Source: Amaurobius ferox (Eukaryota; Arthropoda; Arachnida; Araneae; Amaurobiidae). Taken from it: a DNA stretch of 64,000 nt. Below are positions 34,674-45,770 of this stretch, piece by piece. Position numbers and translations under genes: made by a program. Within the stretch, counting starts at the first letter, position 1; each line of letters starts with the position of its first letter. The notes beneath the pieces were generated by a model, which searched no databases, was not told the DNA's origin, and was given only the letters and a program-made list of their open reading frames with translations. Location of the stretch: the NCBI GenBank assembly GCA_951213105.1, contig OX578145.1, forward strand, positions 12,778,707 to 12,842,706, in the 5' to 3' direction.

Positions 34674-35587
34674 CAGGGCCAGGATCTGACTTACAAATGA
34701 TGGTACCTAAGGTCTAGTGGCCAAATGGAGCTTTTTTTCACATCAGCATACCATAAAACAGTGCAGATTTTTTTTTTCAAAGTAGTACATATACCATCTA
34801 ATATGACAGGTTACCAGAAAACACAATGAATGTCATACCGTTGCATATAAGCTAATCATACCAACAAGACATTTTCTAGAAAAAAAAATAAATACTTTCT
34901 AAGGTTTTTTTTCTCAGATTTGCATTTCCATACAAAGGGAACATTAATACTGAAAATAGAAATATTGTTTTATTTCAATAAGCATTTTGATCTAGCATTC
35001 ATTTACATTTGAAAAATTTTGCAATATATTAATAAAAAAATATCTACAAAAATCAATACAATTTTAAGCATGTAAATATATACTTGGAACGCCCCTATGT
35101 ATTTGCAATGTTTCAGACATGGAAACATGCATAAATATTTCTAGATACTATTCCCAATTTAAGATACTATTCCCATCCAACTCATTATAGGAAAATACAA
35201 TAAAGATTGAAATATGTATATTCTTAATTTCTAAAGGTGTATGCAGAATGATATTTATTCTGGGATCCAACATTCATTAAAAATTATATTAAAGCATAAA
35301 ATAATTATCTACCAATTTTTTTTTATTCTCGGATCCAGCCGTCGTCAAAAATTATATTAAAGCATAAAATATTTATCTACCATTTTTTTTTATTCTCAGG
35401 CCCATCTTTGTTAAATTAGCTTAAAATACAAAATAATTATCTACCAATTTTTTTTTTTTTTTCGGATCTAACCTTCCTTAAAAATTCCATTAAAGCATAA
35501 AATAATTATTTACCAATTTTAGTTAATTTAGTGCCTCTAAAATATTGGGGCCTGGGCACATTGGGCCATTGCTTAAACCAGGCCCTG
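34674..35587. mobile_element. Possible hAT-like element with internal tandem repeat
   Basis: The left end CAGGGCCAGGATCT and right end ..TTAAACCAGGCCCTG form a partial inverted repeat of the CAGGG type. The 8-bp flanks do not match, so the boundaries are provisional. An internal tandem repeat lies at 35254-35520. The right end (CATTGGGCCATTGCTTAAAC) resembles other CAGGG elements in the window. Confidence 0.4.
35254..35520. repeat. About 68-bp tandem repeat, four copies
   Basis: Units start near 35257, 35327, 35394 and 35460 with TTCTSGGATCCA-like sequence. They continue with ATTAAAGCATAAAATAATTA and TCTACCAATTTTTTTT. Copies are moderately diverged. Confidence 0.8.
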
Positions 35588-35929
35588 TTCAGATCCGTTT
35601 TTGACCATAGACAAATGCTGGGGATCAATCTTCTCTGCTCAATTATTTTTTTGTAAATGTCATATGGGGGGGGGGGGCACTGTGATGCACTTTTACTTAG
35701 TGCTCCCACAAGGATTAGGGTGGTTTTCACTATTCAACTGATCAAAAGGTTAAAATTTAATTCGAAAACGTTTTCCTTATTACGCACTTTTAAAATCTGC
35801 AGAAGACACAAAAAATCTGATATTAAAATTCTATATAAAAATTCTGATGTGTCCAATGGATGTGGAATATTGTGGAAAAACAGTAACAGAAAAAAAAATT
35901 TTTATATATCCATATCTCGCTAAAAATCA

Positions 35930-36958
35930 ATAAAATTTTTGTTTAACCAAAATTTATATCATTCGATTGCTTATTTGGGAGATATCGCGCTCCTTGAGCA
36001 AAAGTAAAATTTGAAATATATCGAGAATGGCTCGAAATAACTGCTACAATGCAAAACAATGCAGTTTTTATTTCTGGTTTAAAGTACCTACAAAGAAATC
36101 GCTCACTTAGCACTAGAGAAAATTCCTGAATTTATTAAGACTTTCTCCATTTCAGATCAAAACCGTGCAATATTTCAAGAACAGGGCTGGTTATTGTTCT
36201 GGTAAGGTATGTCATTCGCTTTTAAATACAAAAGTACCATATAAAATGGATATATTTTTGCAGTGAATTTTAACCGCATTTGTTCCTATAATTTGTTTGA
36301 AAAAATTAATGGTGCCTCCCCCCCCTCCCTCCCCTAGTTTGAGCTTGCCAAAAATCAATAGGCTTCTGATATGTTATTGAAAACATTGTACCAAATTGTG
36401 ATCTCATATCTTGTTAAAAGTCTTTAAAACGCATTTGCACATTTGATAGAGTTATTATTATTATTTTAACAGGTTCATATTTGATCTGGGCGAGTTGCCT
36501 AAATTATTATTATTGCCTATGATTTTTTTTTTTAAATAAAAAACATGATATATCTCGAGAACGGGACACGTTAGCCTAGTATAAATGATGGCAGTGGTTT
36601 TTAAGTAAAAAAAAATTCGTATTAAACATATATTTTCGTGACATTTTTATACGTAATTATGCTTTTTCGAAAATCGAAAAAACATGTTAAAAAAAATTTC
36701 AACTATTTTTTTTTTTTTGTCCGTTCAGGCTGAAAATCAATAGACTTCTAACGTTCACCAATTGTAATAATCATGCATTCGATTTTATATATATTTGTTC
36801 GGAAGATATGGTGATATGGTGCCCACAGACATCCATGAAAAAAGCATTTTATTTCTTATTCTAAAAAGGGTTGTAGATTCATTAAAATTAAAGAGTAGGA
36901 GCCCCATCACAATATTATCCTCCTTTACATATATTTAGTATTGTAGGGAAAGTAAAAA
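35930..36958 (-). repeat. F1 dispersed repeat
   Basis: The hairpin end is at about 36929-36952 (TTTACATATATTTAGTATTG followed by TAGGGAAAGTA). The ATCTCGAGAACGG motif (36554) and a GGGAGATATCGCGCTCC block (35978) lie on the left. Diverged relative to the copies at 41055 and 63065. Confidence 0.5.
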
Positions 36959-39818
36959 AAAAAATAAAATCAGACTGCTTGTTACGTACTCAATGTCACG
37001 TTTTTGGGCGCGATTGTATTTTCAAATTTGGTGCGATTATTATTTGCGGGTATAGCTTCATCCAATTTTCGTGCATCTAACTTTAATCAGGATATGTGGA
37101 AATATTAATTTAATTTATTAAAAAAGTTCCTTTAAACAAAATTAGTGACAAGCAGACTTTTTTGATTCAGCAATTTTATTTTTGGCAAAAGAATAATAAT
37201 AATTTCATATATTCCCCAGTATTATTAATTAATTGTTGCAGCGGGATGAAAATGTTAAAGGAATATATCTGGCTATTTATTTCGGCTGTCTCAGTTTAGC
37301 ATAGGACAACCAAACTAGCGACTTTTCATTAAAAAATTATTTGATTTTCGTATGAACTTTTATAGCGCATAGTTTTTACCCCTGTTTTATTATTATGGGA
37401 TAAGGGAAAATATGAAACAATAGGATTTAAAATGCTTTTAGAATTTGTATATTTTATAAAACACAGGCAACGTCGGGCACTTCTGCTGATTTATATATTT
37501 TTATAATTGAATTTATATCTCTATTTTTGTCCTTATACAATTCCTCAATTTCACTCTTTATTTTCAAATTTTATATAATTTTATGTCTCTTCATTGTGGG
37601 TGGCCTTGCTTATGTTTCAACTTTCTGGGCAATTTAATAAAATTACAAATCTTTCATAATAAAAGAAAATATCTGTCTGTGTTGTCTGTAGTGGAAAATC
37701 TAAGCTTCGGACAACCGCAAAATTCGGTTTAGGTACAATTGAATTCTGATACCATTCGTTTTTTTTTTTGTTTTGTTTTTTCCCTTTCAATTCGAATTAG
37801 ATTTTCTTTTTCTTTCAACTCAACTTTTTCCACTATAAAAGGTGGCGCCATCTATTACAGGATTCAAGAATGCATTTAAGATCTTTGAGGATGGAGAAAT
37901 TTAAATGAAGCCATTAGGTATCAACATAGGATTACTGATATATGAATAACTATATAAAGATCATATACCCAACGATGAGCAATTGAAAAGGAATTATTTC
38001 ATTAATAGGTACAGCTTCAGTAAAGAATTTGGATTTGGCGAGATTTTTGAAGCGATAAAGTGCGATATGAGGTAATCCCTTGGCGCGATGTAGCAAGTGT
38101 TGTAGCTAAGTTTCAGGGTGTTTTAGAGGGTAATTTAAAGTTTAATTTCTCGAATGAAAAGCCAACTTTGGGACGTGAGGGCGTAGCTTAAATTTTGTGA
38201 TTTTCATGTTACGTCCAGGCATCGGCCGAAAGCCTGAGCTCTATGAGCCACGGAACACCACAAACAGCTATTGTTTCGTGCGACCTCCGACAGCCAGCGA
38301 TACCAGATTCTGTAATGATTTTTAGCGGGAGAGCGTAGGTCCATGTTCGAATTGCTAGATATCAACTGTTTCCACATCGCGGCCTTCGACAGAGAACAAC
38401 CATTCGGTTCATTCGAATATAAATTTTCTGCTTTTACATTATTTTACCAATTTTTACAGTGTTTACAAGCGCTATCTTTCGTTTTTGTATGGTATTTACA
38501 TTATTTTATATATTTTTGAATTTTACTTATATATTTTTTTAATTTGTTACGAACTAAGCCTAACATGTCGTTTGTTATAACTTTTCAAATACCATCTTCC
38601 TCGGCGCCATTTTTGATCGCCAAAAAAATAGCGGATTGCGCCAAGATCCTTTATACCAAAGCTGGAATTAATATATTTCTTTAAATCATTAAGAATAATA
38701 ATTGTTATTTATAAAATGAATATTCAATTATCAGATATCATATATAACCTATCATAATATATTTATGAGAATAACAAACATATTAATTAAACATTTATTA
38801 ATCAATTTCATAACTTTGATAATAAAAACAAGCAATTATTAAATATTTATACAAAAGCTATGTACTTCATTTAATTTGATATTATAAATATGGTTTTCTA
38901 CAAATTTAGTAGGATAGGATTCAGTCAAACAATTTTGTTTTAATTCGGTTATATGGCGACTAATATGTGTTTATCACAAAACCTATGCATCCTGTGTAAC
39001 TGATTTATTAGGATGTTTTCATACATTTTTTTAGTCATTGAAAAGTTGCAGTTAATAATTTTGTGTATGTTAAAGGGGAAGCTATAGATCCTTTGTTAAA
39101 CAAATTGGATGTAAGGGAGAATTCATTACCAAGATTGTGGTGCAATTGATAGCGTGGGGGGTGGGGGGAGATCCATTACTTCAAGACCTGCTTTACAAAT
39201 TCGAATTGCACATCCATACAATTTGCAACGCTGATATGAACCGTTCTTGAAACATTATACTTTTTGTTTTGTTTTGTTTTGTTTCCAATAAATTTATCAA
39301 AAAAGTCCTATAAAAAGAATAATGTCTTAGTATCGTTAGAAAAGTTGGCTTCCCAACCCCCCACTCCTTCATGGCTACATGTTGCTTATTTTACTAAATA
39401 TCAACTAAATATCAATTTTATTCTTATTTGACTTTTGCGCGTAAGGTAAAATGAATTTTACTTTGCCAAGAAAATGAAAAGTTGAAAATTTTGTGATACT
39501 AATTCTTTATCGTGGACATAAAATAGAGTGAAAATACATGCTTTCGGAGTATATCCAGTGAACTAATCACAACGTGTAAAGTAAGGCATGTGTTGTCTAC
39601 ATTATATATAATTTTCCCCCCTCCTTTTATTCCGAACGAATGCTTGCGACTTCAGTCGTAGATTTCGAATCAGTCCCTCTCTGCCCGAGATGAATAATAT
39701 GCTTCGGCCATTTTCTGCACGATCCCCGAAGACGGCGGTCGTTAACAATTTCTTTTAACAGCCAAGAAAGAAAGAATAACAAGAAGCAAAACACTCTCTT
39801 TTTCTAATTTGTTTTTAG
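36959..39818. other. AT-rich spacer with a (TCTG)-bearing repeat
   Basis: At 37655-37880 a segment with ATAATAAAAGAAAATATCTG, TAGTGGAAAATCTAAG and GGTGGCGCCATCTATTACAG resembles 52060-52275. Otherwise no gene is recognised. A GC-richer stretch lies at about 38190-38400. Confidence 0.4.
37655..37880 (+). repeat. (TCTG)-bearing dispersed repeat, copy 1
   Basis: Shares with 52060-52275 the order: ATAATAAA.., TCTGTCTG run, AAAAATCTAA-like, CTTCGGA, TTTT-rich block, GGCGCCATCT. Non-coding. Confidence 0.5.
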
Positions 39819-39892
39819 CAGTCGCCGAAGAAGAGGGAGGTGCTGATATAACGATGCCATTGGAACAAGAGGTGGATCAGGATGGAAACTAG
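39819..39892 (+). CDS. Possible 3'-terminal exon (acidic C-terminus)
   Basis: A strong acceptor-like sequence (TTTTTCTAATTTGTTTTTAG at 39799-39818) is followed by an open frame of two leftover bases plus 23 codons, ending TAG at 39890-39892. The encoded tail is acidic (AEEEGGADI, then EQEVDQDGN). AATAAA-type signals lie downstream near 40096. A second acceptor-like site precedes GCCAAGAAAGAAAG near 39760. No upstream coding exon or donor could be assigned, so the gene, if real, is unidentified. AT-rich DNA often makes acceptor-like tracts by chance. Confidence 0.25.
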
Positions 39893-41054
39893 AAATGCTA
39901 TATATATAACACGATACGAACCCTAAACTTAATTATCTATCTGGATTGTAATGACTTCGACTTTTACTTTATTATGACTAGGATCAGAATGACTAAGATT
40001 AGGATCAAGAATGTTGATAACATATAAAATTCCTAAAATATGGCCCTTGAAATGATGAAGATATGTCCCAAAAAAGATGAAAAATGTCCTTAAAAATAAA
40101 AATAAAAATGCCATTAAGATTGGAAGGAAAATTTCCACATTTTGTATCATATTTTTTCAATTATAAATTAAAAATTATAAATTTTTAAATTAAATAACTT
40201 TTAAAATTTATAGGCTATAGAATTTTGTCTTTTTTACATAATAGAAGTTTCTTTGCAAAATGTACTATAAAACTTTAGAAGAAAAGAAAAAATAAGTAAA
40301 TAGCTGTTATAAATGGATTTTAATGATCTGAACTATTTCATTTGCAAGTTCATCAGAATTATAACTGAATAATTAAATGTCTTGTAATAAAGTCTAAGCC
40401 TTTCTTTTGACATTGCAACACAAAGAATCCATCTTCCCTGAGGAAAATCGGATCGATGAGCCAGATATCGATAATATATCGAAAATCGATTAGCCAGACG
40501 ACGTTCGATACTATGATACAATTATATTGTCATCTACACTTCAAATGGCCCCTATATTCTTTTCTTTCTGATTTCAAATTTCCCAAGAATTAGTTGGCTT
40601 TAAATCTACGGGAATGGTATTAATATGTCTATCATATAATATTAACATGAAAAGTCAACCTTTTAAACGATACTTAATATTTCTTTCATTTTATGTAACT
40701 TTTTTGATCAATTAATTCAACATTCATTCCAGTGTTCAAATTACGTGCTATTCGTTTTCGTATGACGATCTGCATAGTAAATGTATAACTTCCATTTGTC
40801 AAACCCTCTAGAAAGCCTTTGGTAACATAGAAAAAGTTTTGCACATTTATAATATATCAACGGGATAGATCCTAACGCAGCCGTAATTTCGATTCTCCAC
40901 CCAGGGGGGAAGGAAATGGGGGGATTTTTTTGAAGCTTTTTCAGACTTTTTGAGAGGTTTAAGTACTAGTTTACGTATAGAATGATAGTTTGTTTAACGT
41001 GGTTGACTGTTCTGATCTTTATTTTATTTATTGTTTTATATTTACCACTTTTTC
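39893..41054. other. AT-rich spacer
   Basis: No gene recognised. May include 3' UTR if the exon at 39819-39892 is real. Confidence 0.45.
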
Positions 41055-41960
41055 CTTTCCTTATATACATAATGTATAAGGAAAGTATTGTGACGGGGTC
41101 GAAAATTCGAATTCGAGTTTTCGACGGGAGGCACGTTTCAAGCATCCCTGATCACGAATCAAACATCTTTGAAGTGATGTCTGTGTGTGTGTGTGTGTCA
41201 GTGGGTCTGTGGAGACGATAACTGACGAACAAATGGACCGATTCGAACCAAATTTGGTACAAAAATCACAATCTGTAAACACTGGAAGCCTATTGTTTTT
41301 ATACGCAATCGAATGTTCAGAACCCCCCTAAATTTTCGAATGAAATTTTGAAAAAATTGTCAAAAAATCCAAACCAATAATAAAGTTACGCAAATAGACA
41401 TTTCTTATGTAATTTTTCATTAGAAAACGATTGACATAAATTTTAAAACGGTAACATGAACCGTTCTCGAGATATTGCACATTTTTCAAAAAAATTATCA
41501 AAAAGTCATATAAAATAGAAAAAAATATTTCCTATTGAGAAACATGTTCACTTTTCATATATAATATCATGTGATAAATTGGGTGACATCATTCTCGTGG
41601 ATCTAGCTCGTTCCATTCATGAAAAAAGATACTTTGAGTAATACTTTTGCATTTGAACGCCAATTTATCTGCTGTAAGAATAACTTATTTCTTCGTCCAT
41701 AACGCTTGGCGAGATTTTGGCGACGAAATTGGCGGGATGTCGCCAACTTGGCGACTTTTTGAAATGTTCCCAAATTAACGAAAATCTCGCCAAATGGATA
41801 AAAATGACGATAAATCAATGAAAATGACGACTAATTGTCGAAAATTCAATATCTTGGAAAGGATATTAGTATCTACTAGAAGAAAAACTTATTTATTTTA
41901 CTGCAAAAGTAGTAAATTCATTTCATTATATAAGGAAAGTCATGTGTTGCCCACATCAGA
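41055..41960 (+). repeat. F1 dispersed repeat, near full length
   Basis: Starts with the hairpin CCTTATATACATAATGTATAAGG (41059-41081, read as CCTTATATACAT and ATGTATAAGG arms), then AAAGTATTGTGACGGGGTCG, (GT)n at 41181-41198, ACCGTTCTCGAGATATTGC (41460), and GTCATGTGTTGCCCACATCAG (41939). About 900 bp, the most complete plus-strand copy. No coding capacity beyond artefactual ORFs. Confidence 0.7.
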
Positions 41961-42440
41961 TTTTTTAAATAATCATTCAAACATTTGTGGGGCTTCCAAA
42001 TTATCGGCCTCGTTTATAATAAAACATGATTTAGTGTTCAAATTCATTGATGCAAAATCATGCCAAATTTCATTAGGAACGATCCAATGGTTCGGGAGAT
42101 ACAGCGTCCTGGACGCTATATATTGTGTGTTCTATATCTTGTATATATGTGAGCCTGAGCACAGACTCACGAACACACAGATACAATTTTTTTAGCTGCA
42201 GTTACAGATATCGATTATCCCATACCGAAGACTGCAAAATAAACGTGAAACCGGTCCCTGATTGCTATTATCTAGTTGCTGCAAGTTAAAAGCTTTTTCA
42301 AAATGCAACTGCGCTGGCATAGTCGCAAGAGTCTTGTCCGCAGTAAAATAAAACAATATCAACCATAAAAAATTTTAACCACCAGTAAAATTATTATACA
42401 TTTTTATTATAATAAAATATTATAAATCCTAGGAATATAA

Positions 42441-42632
42441 AATATTATAATCCTCCTCAACCTCATCAGAGGGTTTATCAGCATGTTTAATCTAGACGAC
42501 ATAAAACGTCTGTTGATGCAGTTCGCAGAGTTGGTACAAAAAAAGAGCGATCCAATGGTAATGGTCTTTGAGGCCCTTAAAATAATCGCGGACTTTAAAA
42601 GTAACAGTGAGAATCAAACCCGTCATGGCTAG
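42441..42632 (+). pseudogene. LINE ORF1 (gag-like) C-terminal fragment
   Basis: The frame is open from 42441 to a TAG at 42630-42632. The last 49 codons from an internal ATG (42483) encode a hydrophobic/amphipathic helix-rich tail (MFNLDDIKRLLMQFAELV, then EALKIIADF). This resembles the conserved C-terminal end of jockey-family ORF1 proteins. The rest of ORF1, with its zinc knuckles, is missing, so the element is 5'-truncated. The stop codon overlaps the ORF2 start. Confidence 0.6.
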
Positions 42633-45312
42633 GTCCCAAAAGGAGTCAATAAAAATAATATTTTGGAATGCAAACGGCATATCTCCAAGAATAAATGAAC
42701 TTAGGAACTATGTAAATGAAAATGACGTAGACGCCTTACTAATTCAGGAAACTAGAGTTAGAGAAAGTAAAAAACTAAACATAGCCAACTACTCAGGTTA
42801 TCATAATCTTAGCTCAAATACTAATGCTAGAACGCCCCATGGAGGAACAGCAATATACATTAAAAGAAATATTCCCCACGAGGAACTAAAAAGCATAAAT
42901 CTTCAAAGTATAGAAAATACTAGCATAAAAATTAAAATTCATAATACTAGCCCGTTTATCCTAACCTCAACATATGTCAAAAATATGAGTAGAGTAGACG
43001 TAGCTGCGCAGCTGGAACTGCTTTTCTCGCGATATCCCAACACGATACTCGCAGGCGACTTCAACGCACATCACCGAGCGTGGGGTTGTAGGAGAGCCAA
43101 TGCACGCGGTACACAGATACATAGACTGCTGAACACCACAAATACTAACATTATTGTTCCGTCGACACCAACCTGCTTCTCAGGCGCCAGCGGCACATTC
43201 ATAGACTTTGTCCTAACGCGAAACATAGACTACGCTCACACTATTAGTACCCTGGATGAATTCGACTCGGATCATCTACCGGTACTGGTGACATTTGACC
43301 TGAACACACCTCTTCCAGCCTCTCTGGGACAAGAGAGGGTCAACTGGGAAGTATTCAAAAGAGCACTCTTCGAGCCGCATTTAGCAGTACCTAACATTAT
43401 GAGCACGGCGGATATTGACTCTGCCACGCACACACTCACAACAGAAATCAAGAGAGCAATTGCCTCTGCCACAACACATCGTGAGTCTCCAAAATTACCC
43501 ACACTTTCCCACCATGTCAAACAATTAGTCAGGCAAAGGAATAGAATGCGTAAGACATGGCAGGCTAACAGAGATCCCGCCCTTAAAAGGGAGCTTAACA
43601 GACTCACGAGCAAAGTCAGGGGGAAAATTGTCGCAGAAAAGCAGCAACAGTATAAAGAATTAATCGAATCCCTTAGCCCAGAAGATGTATCGCTCTGGCA
43701 ATTCGCAAAAAGACTCAGGAAACCTCAAATTAAGCTTCCGCCACTAATGGATGGCGCTAAAATCGCGTACTCAGACGAGGAAAAAGCCGAGGCGCTCGCA
43801 AGCCATTATGAAAAACAATTCCAACCAAACCACGATCTAATGTGTCAGGATACCCTAAGAATGGTTAGCCAAACTTTAAATAACTTCAGGAATTCCCCGG
43901 TAACGGCTGAGATTAACCCAGCCACCCCGCAGGAGATATTAGAAATTATCAAAAATCTCAAAAATCGTAAAAGCCCAGGGCACGACAAAATCAGAAATAT
44001 TGCGGTTAAACACCTACCCCTAAACGTAATATGTTACTTGACTATCTTAATAAATAAAATATTAAAACTAAACTACTTTCCCAAAGAATGGAAGGAAGCG
44101 ATAATCATAACAATCCCCAAGCCAGGTGAGGATGCCACAATTCCAGCCAACTACAGACCAATCAGCTTGCTACCGACACTTAGTAAAATTACTGAGAAAA
44201 TAATTCTTAAGAGACTGAACACGCACCTTAGTGAGAATGACATCCTCATTCCGGAGCAGTTTGGATTTCGGCCAAAGCACTCCACCACTCATCAATTGCT
44301 GAGAGTGGTAGAGTACATATCTTCTGGACTTAATAGTAAGACACCCACAGCTGCGATTTTTCTGGACATACAAAAAGCCTTTGATAAAGTGTGGCACTGT
44401 GGATTAGCATACAAATTGATCACTTTAAAAGTCCCTGACGCTCTTGTCAAACTTTTAATCTCATACTTAAATAACAGACACTTTCAAGTCAGAGTAGGAG
44501 GTAACTTATCAACACCCAAGCTCATTAAAAGTAGTGTACCGCAAGGTTCTATCCTGGGCCCGACACTCTTTAACATATACCTGAATGACATCCCCAGGAC
44601 TCCAAACACAGAGCTGGCACTCTATGCAGACGACAGTGCGATACTTGCAAAACACCCTTATGTCTCAGTAATGCACAGACAGCTACAACAACACTTAGAC
44701 ATGCTCCAAACTTGGCTGGAAAAATGGCGAATAAAATTAAACCCCAATAAATGTCATTGGATTTATTTCTCTAGAAAACGTAAACCTCCGCCGCCTCTGT
44801 ACATAAACAACCATGCCCTAAAAGCGGAAAAATGTACTAAATACCTAGGTGTAACGATAGATTCCCACCTAACCTGGAAACAGCACGTAACGAACTTAAT
44901 CAAAAAAGCGTATATGGCCACAGGAGCCTTATACCCAATGATAGGAAACGGAAATCTAAGTTATCAAAATAAACTCCTAATTTATAAATCGGTCATCCGC
45001 CCGGGAATGCTGTATGCAGCACCCGTATGGGGATATGCCTGTAAAACTACAATAGACCTCCTAGAGACAAAACAAAACAAAATCCTACGGATTATCAGGA
45101 AAGCTCCCAGGTACTTAAGAAACTCGGTAATTAGGAATGACTTCAAAATAAAAACTGTTAGAGCCCAAATTAAAAAGCTAGCGCTTAAATTTTACAGAAA
45201 CTTGCCATCCGTTCCAAACGAACTTTTATTCAATCTGCATGACTATGATCATCGCAAGGCCAAATCTCGTAAGAGACCCCGCGCTGTTCTAAACATCGAT
45301 AATCGGAATTAA
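42625..45312 (+). CDS. Jockey-clade LINE ORF2: endonuclease-reverse transcriptase
   Basis: Encodes 895 aa from ATG 42625; the frame is also open upstream to a GTG at 42607, but this ATG overlaps the ORF1 stop by 8 bp, the usual non-LTR arrangement. An APE-type endonuclease is at about residues 9-225: WNANG (N15), QET (E42), GDFNAH (D145, N147) and SDHLP (D216, H217). The reverse transcriptase is at about 490-720: PISLL, GFRPKHSTTHQL, FLDIQKAFDKVW (D581), VPQGSILGP and YADD (667-670). A C-terminal region with YLGVTID and the ending KRPRAVL is typical of jockey elements. Length is close to the family norm of about 900 aa. No stop or frameshift and all key residues present, so it may encode an active protein. 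It nicks target DNA and copies its RNA by target-primed reverse transcription. Confidence 0.95.
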   Translation: MARSQKESIKIIFWNANGISPRINELRNYVNENDVDALLIQETRVRESKKLNIANYSGYHNLSSNTNARTPHGGTAIYIKRNIPHEELKSINLQSIENTSIKIKIHNTSPFILTSTYVKNMSRVDVAAQLELLFSRYPNTILAGDFNAHHRAWGCRRANARGTQIHRLLNTTNTNIIVPSTPTCFSGASGTFIDFVLTRNIDYAHTISTLDEFDSDHLPVLVTFDLNTPLPASLGQERVNWEVFKRALFEPHLAVPNIMSTADIDSATHTLTTEIKRAIASATTHRESPKLPTLSHHVKQLVRQRNRMRKTWQANRDPALKRELNRLTSKVRGKIVAEKQQQYKELIESLSPEDVSLWQFAKRLRKPQIKLPPLMDGAKIAYSDEEKAEALASHYEKQFQPNHDLMCQDTLRMVSQTLNNFRNSPVTAEINPATPQEILEIIKNLKNRKSPGHDKIRNIAVKHLPLNVICYLTILINKILKLNYFPKEWKEAIIITIPKPGEDATIPANYRPISLLPTLSKITEKIILKRLNTHLSENDILIPEQFGFRPKHSTTHQLLRVVEYISSGLNSKTPTAAIFLDIQKAFDKVWHCGLAYKLITLKVPDALVKLLISYLNNRHFQVRVGGNLSTPKLIKSSVPQGSILGPTLFNIYLNDIPRTPNTELALYADDSAILAKHPYVSVMHRQLQQHLDMLQTWLEKWRIKLNPNKCHWIYFSRKRKPPPPLYINNHALKAEKCTKYLGVTIDSHLTWKQHVTNLIKKAYMATGALYPMIGNGNLSYQNKLLIYKSVIRPGMLYAAPVWGYACKTTIDLLETKQNKILRIIRKAPRYLRNSVIRNDFKIKTVRAQIKKLALKFYRNLPSVPNELLFNLHDYDHRKAKSRKRPRAVLNIDNRN

Positions 45313-45341
45313 AAGATCCCACCTCAAACATCTGATTTTTA

Positions 45342-45380
45342 AATAAAACTCGCGACTATTATTTTATAAGAAAAAAAAAA
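45342..45380 (+). terminator. LINE polyadenylation signal and A tail
   Basis: AATAAA at 45342-45347 is followed 23 bp later by a run of ten A at 45371-45380. This marks the likely 3' end of the LINE transcript. Confidence 0.6.
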
Positions 45381-45569
45381 TATATTCTAAACTCTAAACT
45401 GCCAAAACGCTAGGTAACCCTTAGATCTGCATCAACCCCCCAAACTGCTTTAAACTCTAAATGTGCAACAAACTGCCACACTAGGAGCTAGGACAAATAA
45501 TAAAAAGTAGTAAATAAAAACCTCGAACCTCCAATTAGGGTCACTGAATTAATGTCACAGTTTGACGAT

Positions 45570-45770
45570 AAGAACCACATATTGAAACTGGAGATTAAAG
45601 GCGCTTCGCGCCTGGTGCTCTGTCTTGTACGACACTACGACTACATTCTCATTTCCAATTTTTATAGGGTCAATGAAGCAGTATCACAATGCAGATATGT
45701 ACCAGATGTTGAGACTGGAGATTAAAGGCGCCTGGTGCTCTGCCCTAAGCGACATACTGTAATCTGTTAT
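45570..45770. repeat. Pair of GAGATTAAAGGCGC repeats with hairpin
   Basis: The phrase GAGATTAAAGGCGC..GCCTGGTGCTCTG occurs at about 45591-45622 and 45718-45742, each preceded by a TTGARACTG. The first copy has a perfect small hairpin AGGCGC-TTC-GCGCCT (45599-45613), and the second lacks the loop. About 125 bp apart. Function unknown. Confidence 0.6.

Larger units (their letters stand above)
42441..45380 (+). mobile_element. 5'-truncated jockey-like non-LTR retrotransposon
   Basis: Comprises the ORF1 tail, complete ORF2, a short 3' UTR with AATAAA (45342-45347) and a poly(A) run ending at 45380. The 5' boundary is not sharply definable, and I found no convincing target duplication. Promoter and most of ORF1 are missing, so this copy probably cannot move by itself, although its ORF2 looks translatable. 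Confidence 0.8.

Noticed and set aside
43272..44397. Minus-strand ORFs opposite the LINE
   Set aside because: Shadows of ORF2 with no supporting features.
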